Assembly (NCBI GenBank): GCA_028532905.1 | Contig: JAQQAM010000265.1 | Location: forward strand, 1-44,318 | Reading direction: 5' to 3' | DNA length: 44,318 nucleotides | Source: Spirochaetales bacterium | GTDB taxonomy: Bacteria; Spirochaetota; Spirochaetia; DSM-2461 | In this document: positions 15,863 through 24,294 of the stretch, piece by piece | How positions within the stretch are numbered: position 1 is the first letter of the stretch | Layout: each line of letters opens with the position of its first letter | The notes under the pieces: model-generated | What the model was told of the DNA's origin: nothing | Database searches by the model: none | Seen by the model: the letters and a program-made list of their open reading frames with translations, nothing else | Position numbers and translations under genes: made by a program

Positions 15863-17179
15863 TCAGGATGCAAGAATTTCAGATCCCGAATGAGCTTTCC
15901 TTTGAAGAAAAACAAGCTCCACAGCCAGAGATCCCGTATAGGCCAGTGCTGCAAAAATCCCCCCGGGAAGCTCAAAAAAGAGAGGGCCTCCCAAAGCAAT
16001 CACAATCAAAGACACTGAGTTGATAAAGACAGCTCCCGCGATAATCCGGGTCTGATGTTTGTGGATCAGCAAGCCTCTGTACCAGGAAATCATGGCGGTG
16101 ATAAACGGTACAGCCACAACAATCCAGGTGGGTATCACAGTAAAGGGAAGAAGGTCGTTTTCCAGTCCCGACCCTGAACGGTACACCAGAGTGCCCAGGG
16201 GAGTCGCAGCCAGAATAAGCAGAACTGCACTCAGAATTCCTCCCAGAATAAGGGCAAACCGGGACAGATGATAGTGCCCCATATCATCCTTCAATAAAGA
16301 CACCGTAACTTCCTGATAGGCCATTGCGGTTGAACGGAAAAGAAAAAGCACATTCGAGACCACCGGCCAGACAGCCAGGGACTCCAGAGGATACAGAGCC
16401 CGGGCGATTCCGTAGGTGAGTACCGGGCGGACCATAAAAGTCATATAGCTGGTCAGAGCCAGAGGATAGTAGAAGATACCCAGCTCCTTCCAGCTGAGGA
16501 CGGGCACAGAATCATCATCTTCCAGATTTCTGACAAGGGGCCGGGCAAAGAGAAAACTGCTCACAGCTCCTGCCGTAACGCCCAGGGAAAGAGCCAGTCC
16601 TCCCACTTCCGCTCCGCTTATATTCAGCACCGAAAATCCGGCGGCCAGTACAACACCCGAAAAGAGAATCCGGACGACCATGATCACAGGAACCACTGTG
16701 GTTTTCTCATATCGGATCAGAACACCCTGCCAGAAACGCCTGTAGGCCACTGCCGCCGACCAGGGGAACATCCACAGAAAAGACAGACGGCTGATTTCTA
16801 TAATCTGTTCCGGTACCTTCAGCACAGACCTGAGAAGAAGGGAATAGAGAGGCGACAGTCCCAGCACCAGATGAAAGAGGGTCAGCCCCGCGGCCAGAAT
16901 ATGAGTAAAATGGAGAAGTCTGTTGTAGTTCTTTTTCGAATCTGCCAGAGCCGTCCCTGCCGCCAGGAGCTGAATGACGGGAGCCTCCACAATCAGAGCA
17001 ATGGCCAGGGTGATACCGAATGCCGCCAGATTGGCCTTTGCATCAGCCAGACGGGCGATTACCCCGTTGATCAGAGGCATCTCAATACCCATCATCAGCC
17101 ACATGGCTGCCAGAGGAACCCAGAGAAGAAAAATCTTTCTGTATTTGAGATTATCCTGTGATCTGCCTGCTAAAACCAT
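15863..17179 (-). CDS. MATE/MOP-superfamily-like membrane protein
   Basis: The 438-residue protein is almost entirely hydrophobic, with about 12 predicted membrane segments and two similar halves, as in the MOP flippase/exporter superfamily (MATE efflux pumps, ANKH-like proteins). The amino end WVPLAAMWLMMGIEMPLINGVIARL and the loop RFWQGVLIRYEKT recall MATE/ANKH relatives more than Wzx flippases. No partner genes are adjacent; the divergent neighbour is the DUF2971 gene. Substrate and direction cannot be inferred. A further in-frame downstream start is possible, but the length is normal. Confidence 0.65.
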   Translation of the reverse strand: MVLAGRSQDNLKYRKIFLLWVPLAAMWLMMGIEMPLINGVIARLADAKANLAAFGITLAIALIVEAPVIQLLAAGTALADSKKNYNRLLHFTHILAAGLTLFHLVLGLSPLYSLLLRSVLKVPEQIIEISRLSFLWMFPWSAAVAYRRFWQGVLIRYEKTTVVPVIMVVRILFSGVVLAAGFSVLNISGAEVGGLALSLGVTAGAVSSFLFARPLVRNLEDDDSVPVLSWKELGIFYYPLALTSYMTFMVRPVLTYGIARALYPLESLAVWPVVSNVLFLFRSTAMAYQEVTVSLLKDDMGHYHLSRFALILGGILSAVLLILAATPLGTLVYRSGSGLENDLLPFTVIPTWIVVAVPFITAMISWYRGLLIHKHQTRIIAGAVFINSVSLIVIALGGPLFFELPGGIFAALAYTGSLAVELVFLQRKAHSGSEILAS

Positions 17180-17260
17180 AATCCCTCATAACTGTGTTTT
17201 TGTGATTTTCCAACAATAGCATTAAAATGGGAGTAGAAGTAATATCCCGGAGGACCTTTA

Positions 17261-18151
17261 ATGAATATGCAGGCAATTCTTCAGAGAGAACTACAGACTC
17301 TCTTCGAAAGCATGGGACATCCGGGACTGCCGGAAACCCTCTCTCTGGAGGTACAGCTGGATCTGCAGAGTGAGACCTTCTATCTCAAACAGGAACAGCG
17401 GATCTTTGAAGAGCTGATCCATATCAGAGACAAAACCCCCACATTCTATCACTACACATCCTTTCAGGCTCTGGTGGAAATCCTCAAAAGCGGAAAAATC
17501 CGCTTTTCCAGTCCTGCCGGACTGAATGATATTACAGAGATAAGCAGCCGGAAAACCATTTTAAAGGAACAGCTGGATCCGGAACTGGATGAAGTCAGGC
17601 TGCACAATATAACCAGGCGGTTTATCTTCTCCCTCACCGACCGCTACGACAATCTGAATCAGTGGCGTTTATACGGAGCCGACGGCACGGGAGTCTGTCT
17701 GGGTCTGGACCTGAGCGGAATCAGCGATGACAGGGTTCTCCGCTTCGGCAGGATTCTCTACGGTGAAGCCATTGCGGCAGCCCTGAACCGGATACGGTCC
17801 AGAATAGAGGATGAGCTGCAGAAGAAATTCGATTTTCGGGATTATCAGAGGTGGGGCTATTTTATTAAAGACAACGACTATGCGGAAGAATCGGAATACA
17901 GACTTATCTGTTATGATGACAATGAAGAGCTGTTAAACAAGACCTGCTGGCGGGTTAATAACTACGGAGCCTTCTACCCCTACCTGGATATGGATATGAA
18001 CGGTCTGAATATGAAACTGGAATCCATTCTTTTCGGTCCCAAGCTGAAGGAGAAACACCTTAATAAAGGGATGGTGGAGAACTACCTGACCCGCTACCAT
18101 CCGGACAAACAGGTCAGTATTGCGTTCTCAACCATTAAAAGCTACCGCTGA
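17261..18151 (+). CDS. DUF2971 family protein
   Basis: The 296-residue soluble protein has DUF2971 hallmarks: FYHYTSFQALVEILKSGKIRFSSPAGLND (about 67-95), then QWRLYGADGTGVCLGLDL (about 145-162) and an AEESEYRLI element (about 210). The family has no established function. Its layout of a YHYTS-type strand, a short middle motif and a late acidic ExE-like motif recalls ADP-ribosyltransferase folds, but that is inference. The amino end (residues 1-60) looks like an extra helical region. GGAGG precedes the ATG by eight bases. It appears to be a lone gene, divergent from the MATE-like gene and convergent with the PpiC lipoprotein gene. Confidence 0.8.
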   Translation: MNMQAILQRELQTLFESMGHPGLPETLSLEVQLDLQSETFYLKQEQRIFEELIHIRDKTPTFYHYTSFQALVEILKSGKIRFSSPAGLNDITEISSRKTILKEQLDPELDEVRLHNITRRFIFSLTDRYDNLNQWRLYGADGTGVCLGLDLSGISDDRVLRFGRILYGEAIAAALNRIRSRIEDELQKKFDFRDYQRWGYFIKDNDYAEESEYRLICYDDNEELLNKTCWRVNNYGAFYPYLDMDMNGLNMKLESILFGPKLKEKHLNKGMVENYLTRYHPDKQVSIAFSTIKSYR

Positions 18152-18178
18152 ATCTCTTTCCGGCAGCGGCAGCCGAAC

Positions 18179-18221
18179 ACCGGCAAGCTCACCGAGCCTA
18201 AGGCTGCATGGTAAAGCCGGT
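18179..18221. terminator. Nested stem-loop between convergent genes
   Basis: ACCGGC (18179-18184) pairs with GCCGGT (18216-18221), enclosing ACC/GGT (18191-18193/18210-18212) and AGCC-TAA-GGCT (18195-18205). It lies between the stops of the DUF2971 and PpiC genes and could end transcription both ways. It has no U-tract, so the call is tentative. Confidence 0.4.
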
Positions 18222-18235
18222 AAGTGTTTCAGTAC

Positions 18236-19234
18236 TTATCCCTGAACAGGAGCCTGAACCGCCTGTTCCGGTTCTGCGGTGGCCCATTCGGGAAGAACAA
18301 TATCCGCTTCAGCTCTGAGATTCTCAATATAGGTCATTGTTCCTTCCTGATACGCCTGCTGATCAAGCTGCTGCTTAATCAGATCCTTCACATCCTCAAA
18401 GGGAGTGGCAAAGGCTTCATTCTTTCCTGTTACCAGAATCAGATGATATCCGAACTGGGAGAGAACCGGTTCACCCACAACACCCACTTCCTGGTTGAAT
18501 GCCGCTTCCTCAAAGGGAGGAACCGTCTGTCCCCTGGCAATGGTCCCAAGGTCTCCCCGTCTGTCTTTTGTGGGACCTTCTGAATAGGTGGCCGCAGCAT
18601 CACCAAAATCCATTCCACCGGCGATTTTCTGCTGAACATCCTTAATCTTGACCAGGGCCTGTTCTTCAGTCTGCTCATCTCCCACCATAATCAGGATGTG
18701 GCTGGCATTTACAGACTCGGGAGTTGTGAAGTAGGCATCTTTGTTGTCATCATAGAATTTACGGACATCTTCATCGGAAGAAGAAATCTTTCCGGCTACT
18801 TCCTGGTCAAAGAGTGTCTGAAGAACAGACTGCCATTCCAGCTCTTTTGTCAGAGATTCCTCTGTAAAGCCGTTTACCTCCAGACTCTGGATGAAATCCT
18901 CCTCCGAAGGGAACTGCCCTTTGAAAGACTCCATCTGCTCCTGAACCGACTGGGAATCGGCTGTAATATCCAGAGAGGCAGCCTCATCAAGGAGGAGCTG
19001 CTTCACAATCAGTGAATCCAGGATACGGGGTTTCACCATATTCAGATCGGCTTCCGTAAGAAACTGGCCCTGGGCCTCATACTGTTTCTTGAACGCATCA
19101 ATTTCCGCATCAAATTCACTCTGGGGAATATCAGATTTATTAACTCTGGCGACAGTGCCTTCTTCCAGTTTCCCGGAACCGCAGGAGATCAGGGACAGAA
19201 GCAGCACCAGCATCAGGGGTATCATTTTTTTCAT
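18236..19234 (-). CDS. PpiC/SurA-type peptidyl-prolyl isomerase lipoprotein
   Basis: The amino end MKKMIPLMLVLLLSLISC is a lipoprotein signal peptide with the lipobox LISC, so the protein is probably membrane-anchored outside the cytoplasm. Residues about 25-165 form a SurA-like helical chaperone domain. Residues about 175-270 form a parvulin domain (ASHILIMV, GGDLG-type turn RRGDLGTIARGQTVPPFEEAAF, SQFGYHLILV). It assists folding of exported proteins. I chose ATG 19234 (332 residues) with AAGGA about eight bases upstream, rather than the TTG at 19252 that places MQGNNT before the signal peptide and overlaps the ribosome site. Confidence 0.92.
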   Translation of the reverse strand: MKKMIPLMLVLLLSLISCGSGKLEEGTVARVNKSDIPQSEFDAEIDAFKKQYEAQGQFLTEADLNMVKPRILDSLIVKQLLLDEAASLDITADSQSVQEQMESFKGQFPSEEDFIQSLEVNGFTEESLTKELEWQSVLQTLFDQEVAGKISSSDEDVRKFYDDNKDAYFTTPESVNASHILIMVGDEQTEEQALVKIKDVQQKIAGGMDFGDAAATYSEGPTKDRRGDLGTIARGQTVPPFEEAAFNQEVGVVGEPVLSQFGYHLILVTGKNEAFATPFEDVKDLIKQQLDQQAYQEGTMTYIENLRAEADIVLPEWATAEPEQAVQAPVQG

Positions 19235-19310
19235 TGTATTGTTTCCTTGCAATCAGTTTAAAGAGTATTCATGGTACGGTCTGGAGCAACTGCTGTCAAC
19301 ACGGGGACTT

Positions 19311-19520
19311 TCAGGGAAGAAGATATTTAACAAAATCGGCCACAGAACATCCCCCTTTGTACTCTTTCCGGGACTTGAGACACTGGATGGTGTTGTAGGG
19401 CTGAATCAGAAAGATATCGTCCACCTGTTTCTCCCAGTCTGCTTTTCCGGACTTCAGGGACTCCATGTCTCCGGGCTCTCCGTAAAAATCCTGTTCTTCC
19501 AGAATCATAATTTTCCTCAT
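19311..19520 (-). CDS. Small hypothetical protein, 69 residues
   Basis: The frame starts at ATG 19520 with GGGAGG six bases upstream, which is better than chance. The product is charged and soluble (MRKIMILEEQDFYGEPGDMESL at the start, SVADFVKYLLP at the end), with Cys residues near positions 47 and 58. It reads in the same direction as the PpiC gene, 76 bases upstream of that start, so the two may be co-transcribed. Without it the 420-base gap between divergent genes would be unusually long here. No family recognised. Confidence 0.5.
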   Translation of the reverse strand: MRKIMILEEQDFYGEPGDMESLKSGKADWEKQVDDIFLIQPYNTIQCLKSRKEYKGGCSVADFVKYLLP

Positions 19521-19656
19521 TTCCGCCTCCCTGCTCCGCTGCTGCGGAACATCTGCTCTGCCCTTTTGGACTTGTTTTTTTTAAGTTTCTGACTCATCAT
19601 AGAGGCTACATGTGCCGTATCGCGGCATATATCCAGAAAAAAAATCAGGAATAGAA

Positions 19657-20661
19657 ATGGCAGCGGCAAAGAATCTGATTCAGTTTATGAAAGCCTTTGA
19701 GCTCCTCTCCCGACCCGGAGGCATCAGCATAGGGGAACTTCAAAAAGAGCTGGAGATCAGCCGCCGCTCGGTGTACAGACTCTTTGAATCCATGGAAGAA
19801 CTGGGTTATCCCCTGGTGGACACATTCCGGGACGGCAAGACAAAGAACTGGGGTCTGATGGCTGAATATGTCAGCGCCAGACCCTCGGGACGGGTTCCCA
19901 GGCTTTCCCTGAATACCGCCGAGATCATGATTCTGTACCAGATTCTCTCCCGGCAGACTCCCTTGTATGAATCGGGAATGAAGCAGACCATCGGAGCTTT
20001 GAGAAACAGGCTGGAGCAGTTTTATCTGGAGAATTCGGGGGCTGATAAGCTGCAGAGGTTCAAGGATATTTTCATCAATATTCCCGGACAGTATAAGCAT
20101 CTGGAAGGAAAAGAAAGTATTTATGAGAATCTTCTTCAGGGAGCTCTTGAAAAGAAATACTGCCGGGGAAGCTACCGGTCCTTCCGGGAAGGGGGCAGTC
20201 TTAAAGAGAGAGAATTCGCCCCTCTTTGTTTCTTTGAATGGAACTACGGAATATACTGTTTTGTGTACAGACGGGAAGACCGGACTGTGAGAACCATGGC
20301 TCTGGAGCGTTTTGAATCGGTACGTGTGGGAGACCGCCCCTTCCGGGAGAAACCGGATTTTGATCCGGAAACCATGCTTCGGGATGCCTGGGCTCTGACC
20401 TGTGATGATCCGGTAAGGGTGAAGATCCGGTTTACACGTGGAGCAGCCCCTTATATCCGGGAACGGGAATGGCAGTCAGGACAGAAAATTGAGCTTTGTG
20501 AAGACGGTTCCCTTTTGCTGAAAATGAAAACATCCGGCCGCAGGGATGTCAAAAGCTGGGTTCTCTCCTTCGGGAAGGATGCAGAACTCCTTGAACCGCT
20601 CTCTTTGAGGAATGAGATAGAAAAAGAGCTGCAGGAACTGGCGGCAATTTATAAAAAATAA
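19657..20661 (+). CDS. HTH and WYL-domain transcriptional regulator
   Basis: Residues 1-70 hold a winged helix (FMKAFELLSRPGGISIGELQKELEISRRSVYRLFESMEELGYP), and residues about 130-330 hold a WYL-type ligand domain and C-terminal extension (FEWNYGIYCFVYRREDRTVRTMALERFESVRVGDRPF). WYL proteins sense small ligands or nucleic acid and are often general stress or DNA-damage regulators. I chose ATG 19657 (334 residues) with AGGA upstream over GTG 19612. The YgjP-like gene follows 34 bases after the stop, so the two probably form an operon. Confidence 0.9.
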   Translation: MAAAKNLIQFMKAFELLSRPGGISIGELQKELEISRRSVYRLFESMEELGYPLVDTFRDGKTKNWGLMAEYVSARPSGRVPRLSLNTAEIMILYQILSRQTPLYESGMKQTIGALRNRLEQFYLENSGADKLQRFKDIFINIPGQYKHLEGKESIYENLLQGALEKKYCRGSYRSFREGGSLKEREFAPLCFFEWNYGIYCFVYRREDRTVRTMALERFESVRVGDRPFREKPDFDPETMLRDAWALTCDDPVRVKIRFTRGAAPYIREREWQSGQKIELCEDGSLLLKMKTSGRRDVKSWVLSFGKDAELLEPLSLRNEIEKELQELAAIYKK

Positions 20662-20695
20662 ATTAAAAACAGGAATTCAAAGGTATAATACAATC

Positions 20696-21415
20696 ATGCA
20701 CCGACTCTCCTTTGTGGAAGAAAAAATCCTTCATATTCAGGGCTCCCCGGTCAAAGTACAGAAGAAGATGATCAATAGTCTGCGTCTCAGACTGATACCT
20801 CCCCATGGAGAGATCAGGCTGTCCGTCCCCCACTGGTACAGTGACAGAAAGGCCGAGCAGTTTGTCCTCTCCCGCTGGGGATGGATCGAAGAACAGAAAC
20901 GGACCATCCGGGCGATCCATCCTCTGGCCAGACAACGCTATGAGGAAGCCGAGGATATACTGTTCAGGGGACAGCTCTACACTCTCCGCATCATACAATC
21001 GGCTAAAAGGACCGGTATCAGAATCGGGGGAGATGAAATACATCTGAGTGAACCATCCGGAGCCTCCCGGTCGGACCGGCAGAAGCGTATGGAGTTGTGG
21101 TACAGAAAAGAGATGAAGAAACAGATTGATCCTGTGATTCTGGGATGGGCTGCCGAAATGAAGGTGGAACCCTCGGAGTGGCGGATTAAAAAGATGAACA
21201 CCCGCTGGGGCTCCTGCAACACCCGGGCCGGCAGAATATGGCTGAATCTGGAACTGATAACCATGAAGCCGGAAATTCTGGAGTATGTCATCGTTCATGA
21301 ACTGGCCCATCTGATAGAACCAAGCCACAACAGAAACTTCAAGGCTGTTCTGGATTCCCATCTTCCCGAATGGCGCCGTTTAAGCCGGGAGCTCAAAGGC
21401 GAAATGGATCTGTAG
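20696..21415 (+). CDS. YgjP-like (M48/SprT-like) zinc metallopeptidase domain protein
   Basis: The 239-residue protein ends with the diagnostic zinc site: His201-Glu202-x2-His205 (VIVHELAHLIEPSHN) with a third ligand likely at His211, preceded by RIKKMNTRWGSCNTRAGRIWLNLEL. This is the YgjP/DUF45 group; its in vivo role is poorly known (proteolysis has been assumed, and nucleotide activity reported for YgjP). No signal peptide, so it is cytoplasmic. It sits between the WYL regulator and the radical SAM gene in one direction with gaps of about 35-40 bases. Confidence 0.9.
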   Translation: MHRLSFVEEKILHIQGSPVKVQKKMINSLRLRLIPPHGEIRLSVPHWYSDRKAEQFVLSRWGWIEEQKRTIRAIHPLARQRYEEAEDILFRGQLYTLRIIQSAKRTGIRIGGDEIHLSEPSGASRSDRQKRMELWYRKEMKKQIDPVILGWAAEMKVEPSEWRIKKMNTRWGSCNTRAGRIWLNLELITMKPEILEYVIVHELAHLIEPSHNRNFKAVLDSHLPEWRRLSRELKGEMDL

Positions 21416-21454
21416 ATGACAGGGACATCTCCCAGGGACTATACTTGATTGCCT

Positions 21455-22975
21455 ATGCTCCTGATTCATCCCCCTGCCGTCAGAAACTGTGAACCTCCTG
21501 TTGCCCTGCTGAAACTGGCCGGAGCCCTCCGGGCCGCCGGTGATGAGCCAGTGATTCTCGATGGTGCGGTGGAAGCCTTTGAGTGGCTGGGAAATCAGCC
21601 TCCCTACGATGATACGGATAAAAGAGCCCGACGGGTCAGAAAGAACAGAAATCGGATCATATCCAGTCTCACAGGCGGCGGGTCAGAGAAAAGCGCCTAT
21701 GAATCTCCCGCCCGGTACACAAAACAGGTTGGAGATCTGAACTATATGGTTTCATCCGCCCTGGATACCGGGACGTACAGAATCACCGCGGCCGATTTTG
21801 AGATAAACGGGGCATCTCCTTTAAACCGGAACGATCTGATCCATGCCTGGAATCATCCCGAAGAATCCCCCTTCTTTCCCTGGTTTGAAAAGAGGCTGAC
21901 GGAGCTTCAGTCCGGCAGAGGTTTCAGCCATATGGCTGTATCCGTCGGATATCTCAGTCAGGCCCTGACAGGGATGGCCATTACAGGGTATATCCGAAAA
22001 AAATGGCCCCAAGTGAGAGTGCAGCTCGGGGGCAGTCTCATCACCTCCTGGCTGAGGGGAATCAATGACTGCAGTTTTCTGAATGACCTTGCCCACGAAG
22101 TACAGGAAGGAGCAGGAGAACAGAGCATCCTCCGGTTCAGAGGGCTGGAATGGAAGGGAAACGGTCTGCCTGATCCGGGGGATCTGTACAGCCTGAGCTA
22201 CATAGCTCCCGGCCCCATACTCCCCTATTCAGCATCCTACGGCTGTTCCTGGAAACGCTGTACCTTCTGCAATGAGCGCTGGGAGGATAACCCCTTTAAA
22301 GAAGAGGCCGCCGGGCAGGTCAGCCGTAATCTGGCAGAGATGGCCGCCCGTCATGAACCGGCTCTGATCCATATCTGCGACAGCGAAATCAGTCTGGATC
22401 TTATGAAAGCCCTGATCAGCACACCCCCGGGGGCTCCCTGGTACAGTTTCAGCCGATTCTTCAAAGAGCTGAAAGATCCTGTATTCTGCGGCGCTCTGGC
22501 CCGTTCAGGATGCCGGATGCTCTGCCTGGGACTGGAATCGGGAGATCAGGATGTCCTGAATGCCCTGCAGAAGGGAATTCGCCTGGATGATGTCAGAATT
22601 ATCCTTGAGAACCTGAAACAGACGGGTATTGGGACTTTTGTGTATGTGATGTTCGGAACCAGTACGGAAGACAGATCCAAAGCCCTGAGAACAAGGGATT
22701 TCCTGCTGGAAAACAGAAACCATATCGATTTTATCAATGCAGCTGTATTCAGTATGCCGGCGGGAAGCCGGGAACTGGAGGCCCTTCCCTCCCGTCCTTT
22801 CTACAAAGGAGACTTAAGTCTGTACAGAGACTTTGAACATCCCCTGGGCTTCGGCCGGAGAGAGGTCAGGGAGTTTATGACCCGGGACTTACAGGGCTGC
22901 CCGGAAATCAGGGAGATTCTAAACAGAACGCCCCCAATATTCACCTCCAGCCACGCACCCTTTTTTATCCGGTGA
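21455..22975 (+). CDS. B12-binding-type radical SAM protein
   Basis: The protein begins MLLIHPPAVRNCEPPVALLKLAGALRAAGDEPVILDG, the pattern of a cobalamin-binding-type amino domain, although no clear His ligand for cobalamin is visible. The iron-sulfur motif is CX4CX2C: Cys264, Cys269, Cys272 (YGCSWKRCTFCNERW), a known variant of the usual CX3CX2C. The radical SAM barrel continues with LCLGLESGDQDVLNALQKG, typical of the elongator/MiaB-like set. The substrate is unknown, and no peptide precursor gene lies beside it. I start at ATG 21455; TTG 21449 is also possible and neither has an ideal ribosome site. Confidence 0.85.
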   Translation: MLLIHPPAVRNCEPPVALLKLAGALRAAGDEPVILDGAVEAFEWLGNQPPYDDTDKRARRVRKNRNRIISSLTGGGSEKSAYESPARYTKQVGDLNYMVSSALDTGTYRITAADFEINGASPLNRNDLIHAWNHPEESPFFPWFEKRLTELQSGRGFSHMAVSVGYLSQALTGMAITGYIRKKWPQVRVQLGGSLITSWLRGINDCSFLNDLAHEVQEGAGEQSILRFRGLEWKGNGLPDPGDLYSLSYIAPGPILPYSASYGCSWKRCTFCNERWEDNPFKEEAAGQVSRNLAEMAARHEPALIHICDSEISLDLMKALISTPPGAPWYSFSRFFKELKDPVFCGALARSGCRMLCLGLESGDQDVLNALQKGIRLDDVRIILENLKQTGIGTFVYVMFGTSTEDRSKALRTRDFLLENRNHIDFINAAVFSMPAGSRELEALPSRPFYKGDLSLYRDFEHPLGFGRREVREFMTRDLQGCPEIREILNRTPPIFTSSHAPFFIR

Positions 22976-22977
22976 TA

Positions 22978-22995
22978 CAGCGGCTTTATTCTGCC
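22978..22995. repeat. 18-base repeat, copy 1 (second copy at 37438-37455)
   Basis: CAGCGGCTTTATTCTGCC occurs here and again, identical and in the same orientation, at 37438-37455. Both copies lie at the 3' end of a minus-strand gene (Old Yellow Enzyme homologue here, DeoR gene there). Here it continues into CTGCCTGATCAG (22991-23002), the same 12-mer that forms an arm of the hairpin at 4973-5004. Confidence 0.6.
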
Positions 22996-22998
22996 TGA

Positions 22999-24165
22999 TC
23001 AGTTTTTATAAACCGTACAACTGACCTGCTCATTCCCCCCCAGTTGCATGCCGCATCCGCTGCAGGTGGTACACCAGTTTATTTCGGATTCCCGTCCCTC
23101 TTTCACCTTAAGGGCAAACAGCGGATCTGCAATGCACTGACGCCCCAGTCCGATAAAATCCACATTCCCCTCTGCCAGATTCCTGCCGGCAAAATAGAGG
23201 GTGCTTTTTTTAGAGACATCAGATGCGGTCAGAGAATTGTTACCGTCTGCCGGATGGCTGTAGCCTGAACCGATCACAGGAATGGAAATCTGCTTTTTGA
23301 TCTGTCTTGTCCAGCTGAAATGCCGGTAGACTCCTTCAGGGAAGGTAGCCGTGGGCAACAGGATCTCCAGATTGGCAGCGGCATAACCGGCAGAAACATT
23401 GATAAAGTCGATGCCCATTTTTTCCAGGATTCTGACATACTCTTCCATCTCGGTCAGATCTTCAATAACAGAATCCGCTCCGGCTGAACCACAGCCCCCG
23501 GGAATACCTTCGTAAGGGGAAATTCTGGTTCCAATAATAAAATTACTGCTGCAGGAAGATTTGACAGCCTTGAAAACCTCTGAAAAGAAGCGGGTTCTGT
23601 TTTCGAAACTGCCGCCGTATTCATCCTTCCTGTTATTGGCGGGATGGAGAAAATCCCCGGCCAGAAATCCGTGAGCCTGTTTCAGATCCACACCGTCTGC
23701 GCCGATTTCATCTGCCAGCAGGGCGGCGGCAGCAAAATCTGCGGCCGCTTTTCTGACCTCTTCTGTTGTCATTATGGTTTCACCGTCAGTACGGGCATAA
23801 ACAAATAGAGGCTCCCGGAAGCCGGGGTCACTCAGCCTCCCGGCATGACTCATCTGAAACAGAACCAGAGTTTCGGGGCTGATTTTCTTTATCTCGGAAA
23901 CCAGTTTCCTGAATCCCTCTTTGGTGGATTCATTCAGAACCATCCGGTTGGACCGGGCCTGACAATCTGTATTCACATCCACCGATTCGATAAAGAGCAG
24001 ACCGGGCTTTCCCTTGGCCCTTTCCCTGTAGACATCAAAAGTCACAGAACCGGGGCTGCCGGACTCATGGCAGTTGTTTGTTTCAGTAGGCTGATAGGCA
24101 AAGCAGTTGACCGCCTGCCTGCGGCCTATTGTTACGGGTTTAAAGAATATTTCGTTACTCATCAT
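22999..24165 (-). CDS. Old Yellow Enzyme family NAD(P)H:flavin oxidoreductase
   Basis: This is an FMN-binding TIM barrel of the OYE class related to 2,4-dienoyl-CoA reductase: QMSHAGR, GADGVDLKQAHGFLAGDFLHPANNRKDEYGGSFENRTRF, and a late IGLGRQCIADPLF phosphate-binding region. The tail CTTCSGC...VSC offers four cysteines as for a 4Fe-4S cluster, but the second FAD/NAD half of the reductase is absent (388 residues). The 24171 ATG abuts the AAGGAA site; ATG 24165 has proper spacing, so I use it. It follows a CUT2 sugar-binding gene by about 130 bases. A role in reducing an unsaturated or keto intermediate of the island is inference. Confidence 0.88.
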   Translation of the reverse strand: MMSNEIFFKPVTIGRRQAVNCFAYQPTETNNCHESGSPGSVTFDVYRERAKGKPGLLFIESVDVNTDCQARSNRMVLNESTKEGFRKLVSEIKKISPETLVLFQMSHAGRLSDPGFREPLFVYARTDGETIMTTEEVRKAAADFAAAALLADEIGADGVDLKQAHGFLAGDFLHPANNRKDEYGGSFENRTRFFSEVFKAVKSSCSSNFIIGTRISPYEGIPGGCGSAGADSVIEDLTEMEEYVRILEKMGIDFINVSAGYAAANLEILLPTATFPEGVYRHFSWTRQIKKQISIPVIGSGYSHPADGNNSLTASDVSKKSTLYFAGRNLAEGNVDFIGLGRQCIADPLFALKVKEGRESEINWCTTCSGCGMQLGGNEQVSCTVYKN

Positions 24166-24234
24166 GTTCATTTCCTTGAATAAATGACCTCCGGCCTGTC
24201 CGCCGGGAAATGGAAAAACCCGGAAGACCAGCCT

Positions 24235-24275
24235 CCGGGAAAGATATCATACCCCTCTGCTCCGCTCTTTCCCGG
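24235..24275 (-). promoter_or_regulatory. 9-bp inverted repeat between binding protein and OYE gene
   Basis: CCGGGAAAG (24235-24243) and CTTTCCCGG (24267-24275) are perfect complements with a 23-base loop, 20 bases after the binding-protein stop. No U-tract follows. It is comparable in position to the hairpins after the two other binding-protein genes here, so an mRNA-stabilising role is likely. Confidence 0.6.
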
Positions 24276-24294
24276 AACAAAGGGGACAGAAGGA

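Noticed and set aside
18160-18230. GEMM (c-di-GMP-I) riboswitch-like words (GAGCCTAAGGC, GCATGGTAAAGCCGG)
   Set aside because: The first helix with its GNRA loop and the GCAAAC core are not found, and the site lies between two stop codons with no gene to control; a nested terminator-like stem is a better reading.
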